From Eubacteriales bacterium (GTDB taxonomy: Bacteria; Bacillota; Clostridia; Lachnospirales; Lachnospiraceae): DNA of 34,994 nucleotides. Below, piece after piece: positions 14,912-23,465 of this stretch (the first letter of the stretch is position 1; every line of letters begins with the position of its first letter). The stretch is from positions 1 through 34,994 of the forward strand of contig JAUNGB010000058.1 of NCBI GenBank assembly GCA_030524715.1, written 5' to 3'. The translations under genes and the position numbers were made by a program. The notes under the pieces were generated by a model, which saw nothing but the letters and a program-made list of their open reading frames with translations, made no database searches and was not told the origin of the DNA.

Positions 14912-16784
14912 ATACCTCATCTTCTGCCTGCGCAGTCTCTACCGCCGGAAGGGGTTCTTCCAGAATCTTCATAAATTCTTCCCCGGTAATCGTTTCATGT
15001 TCATAAAGATACTTAGCCAGCTCATGCAGCTTGCCAATATTATCTTTAAGGATCTGCAAAGCCTTTTCGTGCTGTCTGCGAACCAGCTCAACTACCTTTT
15101 TGTCCAGAAGCGTCTGTGTTTCAAAGGAGCAGGCAAGACTGGAATCTCCTCCCAGATACTGGTTGCTGATGTTCTCCATGGCTACCATATCAAATTCATC
15201 GCTCATACCATATCTGGAGATCATGGCCCTCGCAAGCTTGGTGGCCTGTTCAATATCATTGGAAGCGCCTGTGGTAATGGAATGGAAAATCAATTCCTCA
15301 GCCGCACGTCCTCCGGTAAAAGTTGCGATCTTGTTCTCCAGTTCTTCCTTGGACATCAGGAAATGCTCTTTTTCATCCACCTGCATGGTGTATCCCAGGG
15401 CGCCTGAGGTACGCGGAATAATAGTAATCTTATGGACAGGCGCGGAATCTGTCTGCTTGGCAGCCACCAGTGCATGGCCGATTTCATGATAAGATACGAT
15501 CAGCTTTTCCTTATTGGAAAGCACACGGTTCTTCTTCTGATAGCCCGCAATGACAACCTCGATACTCTCTTCAAAATCCGCCTGTGTGGCAAATTTACGC
15601 CCGTCACGTACCGCACGCAGGGCAGCCTCGTTGACAATATTCGCAAGCTCCGCTCCGGATGCGCCTGACGCCGCTTTGGCGATCTCATCAAAACGAACCG
15701 AATCGGAAATCTTGATTTTTTTGGCATGGACTCTGAGGATTTCCTCACGTCCCTGCAGATCCGGAAGCTCTACCGGAATCCTTCTGTCAAAACGTCCCGG
15801 TCGAAGAAGCGCGGGATCCAGGGAATCCGGACGGTTGGTAGCCGCAAGGATCACAACGCCCTTAGAGCCGTCGAAACCATCCATCTCTGTCAGAAGCTGG
15901 TTCAGTGTCTGCTCGCGCTCGTCATTTCCTCCGGTAAAACCGGCGCCGTCACGCTTCTTACCGATCGTATCGATCTCATCAATAAAGACGATACAGGGAG
16001 CTTTTTCATTTGCCTGCTTAAACAGGTCACGGACCTTTGCGGCGCCCATGCCGACGAACATTTCCACAAACTCTGAACCGGAGATGGAGAAGAACGGTAC
16101 TTCCGCTTCTCCCGCCACAGCCTTGGCAAGCAGGGTCTTACCTGTTCCGGGAGGACCCACGAGCAAAGCTCCCTTAGGCATGGACGCACCGATTTCCGCA
16201 TACTTATGCGGGTTATGAAGATAATCCACGATCTCTGTCAGAAGCTCCTTTGCCTCATCCTCGCCGGCAACATCTGAAAACTTGATTCCTGTAGAGGACT
16301 TTACATAGACCTTGGCATTGCTCTTGCCAAAGGACATCATACCTCCCGGACCGCCGTTTCCCATAGAAGACATCATCTTCTTGCTGAGCCAGCGCCCAAG
16401 GAATACAAAAATCAAAATTGGTACCAGATAGCTGAAAAGCAGGCTCAGAAAGATCGACTGAGTATCCGGCTCCGGACTTTCCATCCGGACTCCCGCCTCT
16501 TCCAGACGCTCTACCAGATTGGGATCATCCATCCTTACAGTCTTACACATGGTATCCACACCGTCAACACGGGCAATATAATAGATATAATCATCATCTA
16601 CCGTCGCCTCTGTCACCGTGCCTCTTTTTACACAGCTCAGAAAAGTACTGTAGTCGGTTTTTTTAACGCTTCTCTCCTGAAGAGACGGTACAACCAGGAG
16701 ATTCAGCAGGATGATAATCACACCCACTATGATGTAATAGACGTACAGCGGCCTTTTCTCAGGCTTCTTATCACCTAAATTCAT
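14910..16784 (-). CDS. ftsH: ATP-dependent zinc metalloprotease FtsH
   Basis: FtsH is a membrane-anchored hexameric AAA+ protease that degrades misfolded membrane proteins and selected regulators. The 624-residue protein has two transmembrane helices (about 13-35 and 109-131) flanking an extracytoplasmic domain, Walker A GPPGTGKT (210-217), Walker B IVFIDEID (265-272) and the second region of homology near 300-320. The zinc motif is HEIGH (433-437) with a likely third ligand Asp510. Most family members have HEAGH, so Ile for Ala is a mild variation that keeps both His and the Glu. GGAGG lies 9 nt before the ATG. It is transcribed alone. Confidence 0.96.
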   Translation of the reverse strand: MNLGDKKPEKRPLYVYYIIVGVIIILLNLLVVPSLQERSVKKTDYSTFLSCVKRGTVTEATVDDDYIYYIARVDGVDTMCKTVRMDDPNLVERLEEAGVRMESPEPDTQSIFLSLLFSYLVPILIFVFLGRWLSKKMMSSMGNGGPGGMMSFGKSNAKVYVKSSTGIKFSDVAGEDEAKELLTEIVDYLHNPHKYAEIGASMPKGALLVGPPGTGKTLLAKAVAGEAEVPFFSISGSEFVEMFVGMGAAKVRDLFKQANEKAPCIVFIDEIDTIGKKRDGAGFTGGNDEREQTLNQLLTEMDGFDGSKGVVILAATNRPDSLDPALLRPGRFDRRIPVELPDLQGREEILRVHAKKIKISDSVRFDEIAKAASGASGAELANIVNEAALRAVRDGRKFATQADFEESIEVVIAGYQKKNRVLSNKEKLIVSYHEIGHALVAAKQTDSAPVHKITIIPRTSGALGYTMQVDEKEHFLMSKEELENKIATFTGGRAAEELIFHSITTGASNDIEQATKLARAMISRYGMSDEFDMVAMENISNQYLGGDSSLACSFETQTLLDKKVVELVRRQHEKALQILKDNIGKLHELAKYLYEHETITGEEFMKILEEPLPAVETAQAEDEV

Positions 16785-16809
16785 ATAATAGTTCCTCCGA
16801 TATCTATAA

Positions 16810-16839
16810 AGTATAATCAGTTATTCACTGGATTTGCAA
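16810..16839 (-). promoter_or_regulatory. ftsH promoter
   Basis: TTGCAA (16834-16839), an 18-bp spacer and TATACT (16810-16815) lie 26 bp before the ftsH ATG. The upstream 100 bp is AT-rich and holds no other clear signal. Confidence 0.6.
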
Positions 16840-16946
16840 GTACGATATCACTTTTATGCATTTTTTTCAATGCATTCCTCATAAAATTCATAAACTTTTT
16901 ATAAAGTTTCTCCAAATTCTTCTGATTGTAGCCACATAACTTTTAC

Positions 16947-16999
16947 AAAAAAAGCATCAAGCTAAATCAATAAACTTATCGACTTAGTTTAATGCTTTT
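16947..16999 (-). terminator. Terminator of tRNA-Leu
   Basis: On the minus strand, AAAAGCATTAAACTAAGTCG (16980-16999) pairs imperfectly with the arm at 16950-16970, followed by a run of seven T. It directly follows the tRNA 3' end. Confidence 0.8.
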
Positions 17000-17004
17000 A
17001 ATAC

Positions 17005-17087
17005 TGCCGGCAGCGGGACTTGAACCCGCACGTGGTTGCCCACAACAGATTTTGAGTCTGCCTCGTCTGCCATTCCGACACGCCGGC
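17005..17087 (-). tRNA. tRNA-Leu (anticodon CAA)
   Basis: This 83-nt class II tRNA has a long variable arm. The 5' acceptor strand GCCGGCG pairs with TGCCGGC (one G-U) and the discriminator base is A at 17005. The anticodon loop CTCAAAA lies on a CAGA/TCTG stem and gives CAA, reading leucine codon UUG. The T-arm GCGGGTTCAAGTCCCGC is standard. CCA is not encoded. A matching promoter lies upstream and a terminator downstream, so it is a single-gene unit. Confidence 0.96.
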
Positions 17088-17103
17088 GTCTGAACCGTTA
17101 ATT

Positions 17104-17132
17104 ATAATAACATAAAATATTGTTCCTGGCAA
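17104..17132 (-). promoter_or_regulatory. tRNA-Leu promoter
   Basis: TTGCCA (17127-17132), a 17-bp spacer and TATTAT (17104-17109) end about 16 bp before the tRNA 5' end. Confidence 0.7.
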
Positions 17133-17160
17133 GTAAATTTCGCAATTTTTTTTATTTTTC

Positions 17161-17225
17161 GATTTAATCGTTACTGTTTATACCTGTGGTTACGATTTAT
17201 AGGTTATCATTCCACCTGCCTTTCT
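17161..17225 (-). repeat. Dispersed intergenic repeat, copy 1
   Basis: Read on the minus strand, this stretch holds AGAAAGGCAGG, GATAACCT, GTAAC and TAAACAGTAAC in the same order as copy 3 at 34455-34522. It is non-coding and lies between the tRNA promoter and lysA. Confidence 0.5.
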
Positions 17226-17232
17226 TTATATA

Positions 17233-17331
17233 TTGCATAGCAATACAATGATCAGCAGGAATGTACAACGCAGCAGCTTGTTGTCCTTATGGACACCGCC
17301 TATCCTGTTGGCAGACAGGATAGGCATTTTT
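17233..17331 (+). ncRNA. Possible small RNA with strong terminator, unidentified
   Basis: The plus strand between tRNA-Leu and lysA, both on the minus strand, carries a strong intrinsic terminator. An 11-bp perfect stem (17298-17308 with 17315-17325) and 6-nt loop are followed by ATTTTT. Upstream are a GTCC-TTAT-GGAC hairpin (17283-17294), a TATTGC/GCAATA hairpin (17231-17245) and a weak promoter (TTATCA at 17204-17209, 17-bp spacer, TATATA at 17227-17232). No open frame or plus-strand gene explains the terminator. I recognise no RNA family. The promoter is the weak point, so a stand-alone terminator or an antisense transcript to the operon end is also possible. Confidence 0.3.
17298..17331 (+). 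terminator. Intrinsic terminator on the plus strand
   Basis: GCCTATCCTGT pairs perfectly with ACAGGATAGGC, followed by ATTTTT. Reading the minus strand, the same hairpin is not followed by T, so it does not look like the lysA terminator. Confidence 0.75.
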
Positions 17332-17399
17332 ATTTCTTCTTGTGCTTTCTGTCAAGAAAGGCAAGAAACATAATCTGTCGCATTCCTCATAAACAGCTT

Positions 17400-18683
17400 T
17401 TACTTTTTCTCGTCGGCTAATAATTCCTCAAAAATCGGGAAACAGTCAAAAGTCGCAAAATAATCCCGCGGTGTTTCTGCCCGGCGGATCATTTCAAAGC
17501 TTCCGTCCTCATGAAGAAGGATTTCAGCGGATTTCAGCTTGCCGTTGTAATTATAGCCCATTGCAAAGCCGTGCGCTCCGGTGTCGTGGATAACAAGAAG
17601 ATCGCCCATGTCTACCTTTGGCAGATAACGGTCAATGGCAAATTTGTCATTATTCTCGCACAGGGAACCGGTAACATCGTACATATGGTCGCAGGGCTCG
17701 TTTTCTTTGCCCATGACCGTAATATGGTGATAAGCGCCGTACATAGCCGGACGCATCAGGTTTACGGCGCAGGCGTCCACACCAATGTATTCCTTATGGG
17801 TATGCTTCTCATGGATCGCCTTTGTAACAAGGCAGCCGTACGGCCCCATCATAAAGCGGCCAAGCTCCGTATAGATGGCAACATCACCCATACCCGCCGG
17901 AACCAGAACTTCCTCATAAACCTTGCGCACTCCCTCGCCGATCGCCTTAATATCGTTCGGCGTCTGATCCGGACTATACGGAATTCCGATTCCGCCGGAA
18001 AGATTGATAAATTTAATATGCGCGCCTGTCTCCTGCTGTAATCTGACAGCGATCTCAAACATCACCTTTGCAAGCATGGGATAATACTCGTTGGTAACCG
18101 TGTTGCTTGCCAGAAATGCATGAATGCCAAACTCTTCCGCACCCTTTTCCTTCAGGATACGGAATGCATCGAAAATCTGCTCTGTTGTCATACCATACTT
18201 GGCGTCTCCGGGATTGTCCATAATATCATTACTGATCTTAAACAATCCTCCCGGATTGTAACGGCAGCTAATGGTCTTCGGGATTTTACCCACTGCGCGT
18301 TCTACACTCTCAATGTGGGTAATATCATCCAGATTGATGATTCCTCCGATTTCATAGGCATACTTAAATTCCTCTTCCGGAGTATCATTGGAGGAAAACA
18401 TGATATCTCCCTCCTTACAGCCGATTGCCTTGGAAAGCATCAGTTCTGTCATGGAAGAACAATCACAGCCGCAGCCATACTCCTGCAGGATCTTGATCAG
18501 GTACGGATTTGGTGTTGCCTTAACCGCGAAAAACTCTTTAAAGCCCTTATTCCATGCAAAAGCATCCTTCAAAGCCTGGGCGTTCTCGCGAATTCCCTTT
18601 TCATCATAGAGATGGAAGGGAGTCGGGTATTTTGCAGTGATTTCCTGTAATTTCTCCAGGGTTACAAATGGTTTTTTCTTCAT
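17400..18683 (-). CDS. lysA: Diaminopimelate decarboxylase
   Basis: LysA decarboxylates meso-diaminopimelate to L-lysine, the last step of lysine synthesis, using pyridoxal phosphate. The 427-residue protein has the cofactor lysine in FFAVKATPNP (Lys55), the glycine-rich LSGGIGIPY loop and a GSLCENND block in place of the usual CESGD-type substrate motif. The fold is that of a group IV decarboxylase. The ATG at 18683 is chosen because GAGGAG lies 8 nt upstream; a longer frame to 18908 overlaps pyk and is not real. It follows pyk by 26 bp and is probably the last gene of a four-gene operon. Confidence 0.9.
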   Translation of the reverse strand: MKKKPFVTLEKLQEITAKYPTPFHLYDEKGIRENAQALKDAFAWNKGFKEFFAVKATPNPYLIKILQEYGCGCDCSSMTELMLSKAIGCKEGDIMFSSNDTPEEEFKYAYEIGGIINLDDITHIESVERAVGKIPKTISCRYNPGGLFKISNDIMDNPGDAKYGMTTEQIFDAFRILKEKGAEEFGIHAFLASNTVTNEYYPMLAKVMFEIAVRLQQETGAHIKFINLSGGIGIPYSPDQTPNDIKAIGEGVRKVYEEVLVPAGMGDVAIYTELGRFMMGPYGCLVTKAIHEKHTHKEYIGVDACAVNLMRPAMYGAYHHITVMGKENEPCDHMYDVTGSLCENNDKFAIDRYLPKVDMGDLLVIHDTGAHGFAMGYNYNGKLKSAEILLHEDGSFEMIRRAETPRDYFATFDCFPIFEELLADEKK

Positions 18684-18709
18684 AATCGTTTCTCCTCGTA
18701 TATATCCGG

Positions 18710-20146
18710 TTATTTTGCCTCGATAATATGGAGCATATTGGTAACTGCGCCCTCTCCGGTTCTCATATTGGTTGCCGGATCGCCTGCAGTAAAGACTACC
18801 AGATCTCCTTTTTTTACCATGCGTTTTCTGCGTACAACACTCATAGCCTGAGTAATAATACCTTCTGTAGATTCCTTCTCGTATCCCTTCATAGGATAAA
18901 CGCCCCAAGCAAGCTGCAGCCTGTGCTGGACTCTTTCGTTGGGGGTGACGGCCAGGATCGGAACCTCCGGACGGAAATTAGATATCAGCCACGCAGTCTT
19001 CCCTCCCATAGTGGGAGTGACGATCGCCTTTGCGTTCAGGTCACGGGCCGCACGCACAGCCGCCATACCTACCGCGCTGGAAACAGGCCCCTGACGGTTC
19101 ATTTTACGGTTCTTAACATGGCTCTTATAATTCAGATGCGGCTCTGTCATCTCTGAGATCTCCACCATCATTTTCAATGCTGCCAGAGGATATTTGCCCG
19201 CGGCAGTCTCACCGGAAAGCATGATCGCATCTGTTCCGTCGTAGATCGCATTGGCAACGTCCGCAACCTCGGCTCTTGTAGGACGGGGATTACGGATCAT
19301 GGAATCCAGCATCTGGGTAGCGGTGATGACCGGAACATAGTTTTCATTACATTTCTCGATGATCATTTTCTGGATATGGGGAACCTGGCTTGCCGGAATC
19401 TCTACGCCCAGATCTCCCCGGGCAACCATGATTCCGTCAGATGCCTGAATGATCTCGTCGATGTTTTCCACGCCTTCCGCATTTTCAATCTTTGCGATAA
19501 TGCCGATATCCTTACCTCCGTTTTCGTCCAGGAGACGTCGGATTTCTTTGATCACCTTAGCGTCTCTTACAAAAGATGCGGCAATATAATCAAATTCCTG
19601 CTCGATGCCGAACAGGATATCTTTTCTGTCCTGCTCTGTGATCCCCGGCAGCTTCAGCTTCACATAAGGAACATTGACGCCCTTTCGCTCCCCGAGTTCT
19701 CCGCCGTTTAATACGCGGCAGATAATATCCCCATGCTTGATATCCTCAATCTCCAGTTCGATAAGGCCGTCGTCAATCAGGATTCTTCCGCCCTTCTTTA
19801 CATCCTTATACAGGGTGTCATAGGTAATCGCCACCTTGTTTTCATCTCCCACATAATCTCCTGTGGTGAGAACGAACCTGCTTCCTGTCTGCAAGGTTAC
19901 TTTTTTGCCGTCCTTTAAAAGCTTTGTCCTGATTTCCGGCCCTTTGGTATCAAGAAGCAGCGCTACAGGAATATTTAATTCCTCCCGCAGATTCTTTACC
20001 ATGTCGATCCGTTCACGGTGTTCTTCATGAGTTCCATGGGAAAAATTCAGCCTCGCAATGTCCATTCCTGATTTCATCAGAGATTTTAAGACTGTCTTCT
20101 TGCTTGTCGCCGGCCCCAGTGTGCAGATAATTTTGGTTCTCTTCAT
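18710..20146 (-). CDS. pyk: Pyruvate kinase
   Basis: Pyruvate kinase converts phosphoenolpyruvate and ADP to pyruvate and ATP, the final step of glycolysis. The 478-residue protein starts KRTKIICTLGPAT and contains the signature IIAKIENAEGVENIDEI, the active-site MVARGDLGVEIP and the MLSGETAAGKYP block. It ends without the extra C-terminal PEP-utiliser-like domain found in Bacillus enzymes. GGGGG lies before the ATG. It begins 12 bp after the rhomboid-like gene and is followed by lysA at 26 bp. Confidence 0.97.
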   Translation of the reverse strand: MKRTKIICTLGPATSKKTVLKSLMKSGMDIARLNFSHGTHEEHRERIDMVKNLREELNIPVALLLDTKGPEIRTKLLKDGKKVTLQTGSRFVLTTGDYVGDENKVAITYDTLYKDVKKGGRILIDDGLIELEIEDIKHGDIICRVLNGGELGERKGVNVPYVKLKLPGITEQDRKDILFGIEQEFDYIAASFVRDAKVIKEIRRLLDENGGKDIGIIAKIENAEGVENIDEIIQASDGIMVARGDLGVEIPASQVPHIQKMIIEKCNENYVPVITATQMLDSMIRNPRPTRAEVADVANAIYDGTDAIMLSGETAAGKYPLAALKMMVEISEMTEPHLNYKSHVKNRKMNRQGPVSSAVGMAAVRAARDLNAKAIVTPTMGGKTAWLISNFRPEVPILAVTPNERVQHRLQLAWGVYPMKGYEKESTEGIITQAMSVVRRKRMVKKGDLVVFTAGDPATNMRTGEGAVTNMLHIIEAK

Positions 20147-20158
20147 TGTTGTGTCCCC

Positions 20159-21037
20159 CTACTTTACGTGTTGGTGTGTAAATAAATGATCCTGGCAATA
20201 CTCGTAGTTGCCGTTGCACTTGGAGCAAAAACGGAATTCCAGGTTCGGATCATCCTTCTCCGTACGGCCGCATATGGCGCATTTATGCTTGGAAACGCCT
20301 CCGGTGGCGGGATTGACCCTGCTCTGCGCGACAGCCTTTTTGAACTGCTGTTTTCTTCGGATCTCTTTGGGGTGATATCGGTAGAGATCCTTCGTACTGA
20401 AGTAAAAAAACAACAGATTCAGAAGCGATGCAACAAACGGAATGGTCATAAACCACATACCGTCCCGGATATAGGTAACCATATCATAGAGCATCATTGC
20501 ACCATATACATAAGCTATCCAGCGCACTTTTATAGGGATCACAAAAAACAGCAATACCTGCATATCCGGGTAGGTCATAGCATAAGCAAGGAAAATAGAC
20601 ATACTGATATAATAGGTAGTAAAAATCCCCCCGCTAAGAACATACACCACATCACCGGACTGCACATAGCCTCCTGTAGCAAAATGCAGAAGAAACGCCG
20701 CCACAAGGGTGAGCAAAAGCCCCCCAAAAATAAACAAGGTATACCGGAAGCTTCCCCAGGTACGTTCCAGCGACGTCCCGATCGGGTAATAAAAAAACAG
20801 GATTGTTATAATAAACAAAATAGGACTGCTGAAGTCCGGCGGATAGATCACCCAGGTTACCAGTCTCCATATCTGCCCCTGCAGGATCTTGGCAGGATCC
20901 AGACTCATCATGGATAAAACAGACGGGTTGATCAGCATCAGGACATAGCCCGCCACATAACAGGCAATGATGTACACTGTCAGATTCGGAATCCCGTACC
21001 TGCCGAATTTTCTTTCTAATTTGTTATACAGTTTCAT
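20159..21037 (-). CDS. Rhomboid-like membrane protein with C-terminal zinc ribbon
   Basis: This 292-residue protein has about six hydrophobic helices resembling the rhomboid fold (NLTVYIIACYVAGYVL, then QIWRLVTWVIYPP, LERTWGSFRYTLFIFGG). The loop QIWRLVTWVIYPP resembles the rhomboid L1 region. I see no GxSG catalytic serine, so it may be a catalytically inactive rhomboid-like protein. The cytoplasmic tail carries CAICG, CSKC and CQDH pairs, a likely zinc-binding domain. The ATG at 21037 is preferred over 21079 because AAAGG lies about 7 nt before it. It sits between corA-like and pyk genes; the link to metabolism is unclear. Confidence 0.6.
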   Translation of the reverse strand: MKLYNKLERKFGRYGIPNLTVYIIACYVAGYVLMLINPSVLSMMSLDPAKILQGQIWRLVTWVIYPPDFSSPILFIITILFFYYPIGTSLERTWGSFRYTLFIFGGLLLTLVAAFLLHFATGGYVQSGDVVYVLSGGIFTTYYISMSIFLAYAMTYPDMQVLLFFVIPIKVRWIAYVYGAMMLYDMVTYIRDGMWFMTIPFVASLLNLLFFYFSTKDLYRYHPKEIRRKQQFKKAVAQSRVNPATGGVSKHKCAICGRTEKDDPNLEFRFCSKCNGNYEYCQDHLFTHQHVK

Positions 21038-21093
21038 AAATAAGCCTTTCATCTCCTTTTCAGCTACACTTCCGGCCACCTACCGGACCGGGA

Positions 21094-22035
21094 TCAAAAG
21101 AATCTCTTTTTGGACAGAACCAAAGCCGCAATAATACTGATGGCCACGGAAAAAAGGATAATGATCAAAAATCCCCAGACACTTCCTGTAAAGGGCATTC
21201 CTGCCAGATTCAGGTTCATACCGTATGCGCTGAATACAATTGTGGGAATACTCATCACAATGGTAATAACAGAAAGCACCTTCATCACATCATTCAGATT
21301 ATTGGAGATAACCGAGGCAAAGGCGTCCATCATGCTGCGCAGGATACCGCTGTAAATATTCGCCATCTCAATCGCCTGAGTATTCTCTATGATAACATCC
21401 TCCAAAAGTTCCGTATCCTCCGGATATTTCTTGATGCTGTCAACCTTTATCAGTTTTTCCAGTACCGCCTCGTTGGAACGCAATGATGTGGTAAAGTACA
21501 CCAAAGATTTCTCCAGCTCCAGAAGCTCGATCAGCTCCTGATTACGGGGAGAAAGGTGCAGCTTTTCTTCTACCTGTTCGCTCTTCTTATCTATAATACG
21601 CAGGTATCTCAGATACATACTGGCATTCCTGTACAAGATCTGCAGGATAAAGCGCGTTTTCATATAAGTAAAAAAGTTGCGTACTCTTCCTTCCATAAAT
21701 CTGGTAAGCACCTGTGTATCCTCAAGACAAATCGTAAAAATCATTTTATCTGTCACAATGATACCCAAAGGGATAGTACCGTACCAGTCCTTGTCATTAC
21801 GTTCCTCGATCATAGGTACGTCTACAAGAACCAGAGTATAGGTATCCTCTACTTCAATACGTGAGCGTTCTTCCTCATCCAAAGGGGCTCGCAAATCGTC
21901 TACCTCTATCTGAAATTGTTCTGAAATCTCAAAGATTTCGGTTGCCGTGGGATTCGTCAGTGCAATCCAGCAGCCCTCCTGTGGTTCTTCAATCTGGTGG
22001 ATCGCTCCATCAATCGTTTTAAAAATCCTTACCAC
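21094..22035 (-). CDS. corA: CorA-family divalent metal ion transporter
   Basis: This 313-residue protein is a member of the CorA magnesium/cobalt transporter family, forming a pentameric inner-membrane channel. A large N-terminal cytoplasmic domain with long helices precedes two C-terminal transmembrane helices (about 250-270 and 285-308) with the signature YGMN (271-274) between them. The start is GTG at 22035, with AAGGGAAG 8 nt upstream. The gene leads the operon to pyk and lysA. Magnesium or cobalt cannot be distinguished from sequence. Confidence 0.85.
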   Translation of the reverse strand: MVRIFKTIDGAIHQIEEPQEGCWIALTNPTATEIFEISEQFQIEVDDLRAPLDEEERSRIEVEDTYTLVLVDVPMIEERNDKDWYGTIPLGIIVTDKMIFTICLEDTQVLTRFMEGRVRNFFTYMKTRFILQILYRNASMYLRYLRIIDKKSEQVEEKLHLSPRNQELIELLELEKSLVYFTTSLRSNEAVLEKLIKVDSIKKYPEDTELLEDVIIENTQAIEMANIYSGILRSMMDAFASVISNNLNDVMKVLSVITIVMSIPTIVFSAYGMNLNLAGMPFTGSVWGFLIIILFSVAISIIAALVLSKKRFF

Positions 22036-22097
22036 GATTTACACTTCCCTTCTGTTCTCTATCGTTCATTGCCCCCAAACACAAAAACACTGTTTCC

Positions 22098-22126
22098 ATT
22101 ATAAAGAGTGCGAGGATTTTTGTCAA
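22098..22126 (-). promoter_or_regulatory. Promoter of the corA/rhomboid-like/pyk/lysA operon
   Basis: Consensus TTGACA (22121-22126), a 17-bp spacer and TATAAT (22098-22103). Confidence 0.8.
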
Positions 22127-22142
22127 TTCCATATAGTTTCGG

Positions 22143-22171
22143 TTTACAAACTTTTAACCAATGAGTATAAT
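22143..22171 (+). promoter_or_regulatory. aroC promoter
   Basis: TTTACA (22143-22148), a 17-bp spacer and TATAAT (22166-22171). Transcription would start near 22178, leaving a leader of about 175 nt before aroC. Confidence 0.75.
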
Positions 22172-22177
22172 AAAACC

Positions 22178-22352
22178 ACGGATTTTGACAATTATGCGTT
22201 ATTAGCCACAAGCCCGGGAAACCAGTGCAAGGCTTGGGAGCGAACAGTAACTGTTTTGACCTGCTGTCGTATTTACAGCCACGGTCAGCAGCTTTCCGTA
22301 ATGCATTCAAGAATACCCGGGAAACCGGAGGTTAGAAAGGATAGATAAAAAT
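22178..22352 (+). promoter_or_regulatory. Long, possibly structured aroC leader
   Basis: The leader holds CAAGCC/GGCTTG arms (22209-22214 with 22231-22236) and CTGCTG/CAGCAG arms around 22261 and 22286. A CCGG-GAAA-CCGG tetraloop hairpin lies at 22317-22328, just before the ribosome site. CCCGGGAAACC occurs twice (22213-22223, 22316-22326). It carries copy 2 of the dispersed repeat. No T-box sequence and no known riboswitch is recognised. Confidence 0.4.
22223..22251 (+). repeat. Dispersed intergenic repeat, copy 2
   Basis: CAGTGCAAGGCTTGGG (22223-22238) is identical to 34493-34508 in copy 3. In both, four variable bases then AACAGTAAC follow. It lies inside the aroC leader. Confidence 0.65.
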
Positions 22353-23459
22353 ATGAGTGGTTCTACATTTGGCGAAAGATTTCGTGTAAGCACATGGGGA
22401 GAATCCCATGGAAAAGGTCTGGGCGTCGTGATCGACGGATGCCCTGCAGGGCTTGCCCTCTGCGAAGAGGACATCCAGAAATTTCTGGACAGAAGAAAGC
22501 CCGGACAAAGCCGATACACCACCGCCCGCAAAGAAGGCGATCTGGTGGAAATCCTTTCAGGAGTGTTTGAGGGAAAAACTACAGGAACTCCTATTTCTCT
22601 GATGGTTCGGAATACGGACCAGCGCTCCAGGGATTATGGAAATATCGCTTATTCCTACAGGCCGGGCCATGCGGATTATACCTTTGACCAGAAGTATGGC
22701 TTCCGCGATTACAGAGGCGGCGGACGTTCTTCCGGCAGGGAAACTGTGGGACGTGTAGCTGCGGGAGCTGTGGCAGTCAAGATTCTCGGCGAGCTTGGAA
22801 TCTCCTTCTGCACCTATACCAAGGCCATCGGCCCTGTAGAGATTCAGGAATTTGTAAAAGACGAGATTCTCTGCAACGCCTTTTATATGCCGGATGCACA
22901 GGCGGCCAAAAAAGCAGGGGAATACTTGGAAGAATGCATGAAAAAGCAGGACAGCGCAGGCGGCGTCATTGAATGCCGGGTTACCGGAGTACCGGCAGGA
23001 CTGGGCGAACCGGTGTTCGAAAAGCTGGATGCAGTGCTTGCACATGCGGTCATGTCCGTAGGAGCTATAAAAGCCGTAGAAATCGGGGACGGTGTGGCCG
23101 TATCCCGCCTGAACGGCTCTGTTGATAACGATGGATTCGTATGCAAGGACGGCGTTGTTTCCAAGACCTCCAATCACGCAGGCGGAATTATGGGCGGCAT
23201 GAGCGACGGAAGCGAGATTCTCGTCCGTGCTTCTGTAAAACCGACCCCTTCCATCAGCCAGCCCCAGCAGACGATTACCAACACAGGAGAAAACCTGTCC
23301 CTGGAAATCCACGGACGCCATGACCCTGTCATTGTTCCAAGGGCTGTGGTTGTGATCGAATCCATGTGTGCCCTCGCCATCGTAGACGCCCTTTTTGTAA
23401 ATATGAGCGCACGGATGGACGGCATTCTGAAATTCTATGGAAAAGCCTCTGAAAACTAA
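22353..23459 (+). CDS. aroC: Chorismate synthase
   Basis: AroC converts 5-enolpyruvylshikimate-3-phosphate to chorismate, the branch point for Trp, Phe, Tyr and folate, with reduced FMN. The 368-residue protein has the family signatures GESHGKGLGVVIDGCPAGL near residue 18 and RPGHADYTFDQKYG and RGGGRSSGRETVGRVAAGA near 105-140. GxNHAGG-type SNHAGGIMGG lies near 275. The ATG at 22353 has AAAGGA 11 nt upstream. It is a single gene with a long leader and a strong terminator. Confidence 0.97.
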   Translation: MSGSTFGERFRVSTWGESHGKGLGVVIDGCPAGLALCEEDIQKFLDRRKPGQSRYTTARKEGDLVEILSGVFEGKTTGTPISLMVRNTDQRSRDYGNIAYSYRPGHADYTFDQKYGFRDYRGGGRSSGRETVGRVAAGAVAVKILGELGISFCTYTKAIGPVEIQEFVKDEILCNAFYMPDAQAAKKAGEYLEECMKKQDSAGGVIECRVTGVPAGLGEPVFEKLDAVLAHAVMSVGAIKAVEIGDGVAVSRLNGSVDNDGFVCKDGVVSKTSNHAGGIMGGMSDGSEILVRASVKPTPSISQPQQTITNTGENLSLEIHGRHDPVIVPRAVVVIESMCALAIVDALFVNMSARMDGILKFYGKASEN

Positions 23460-23465
23460 TATAAT

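Noticed and set aside
14910-16784. HEIGH in FtsH as a loss of protease function
   Set aside because: Both zinc histidines and the catalytic glutamate are kept; Ile for Ala is a conservative change in the variable position.
17400-18908. A 502-codon version of lysA
   Set aside because: The extra N-terminus overlaps pyk on the same strand and has no family similarity. The ATG at 18683 has a strong ribosome site.
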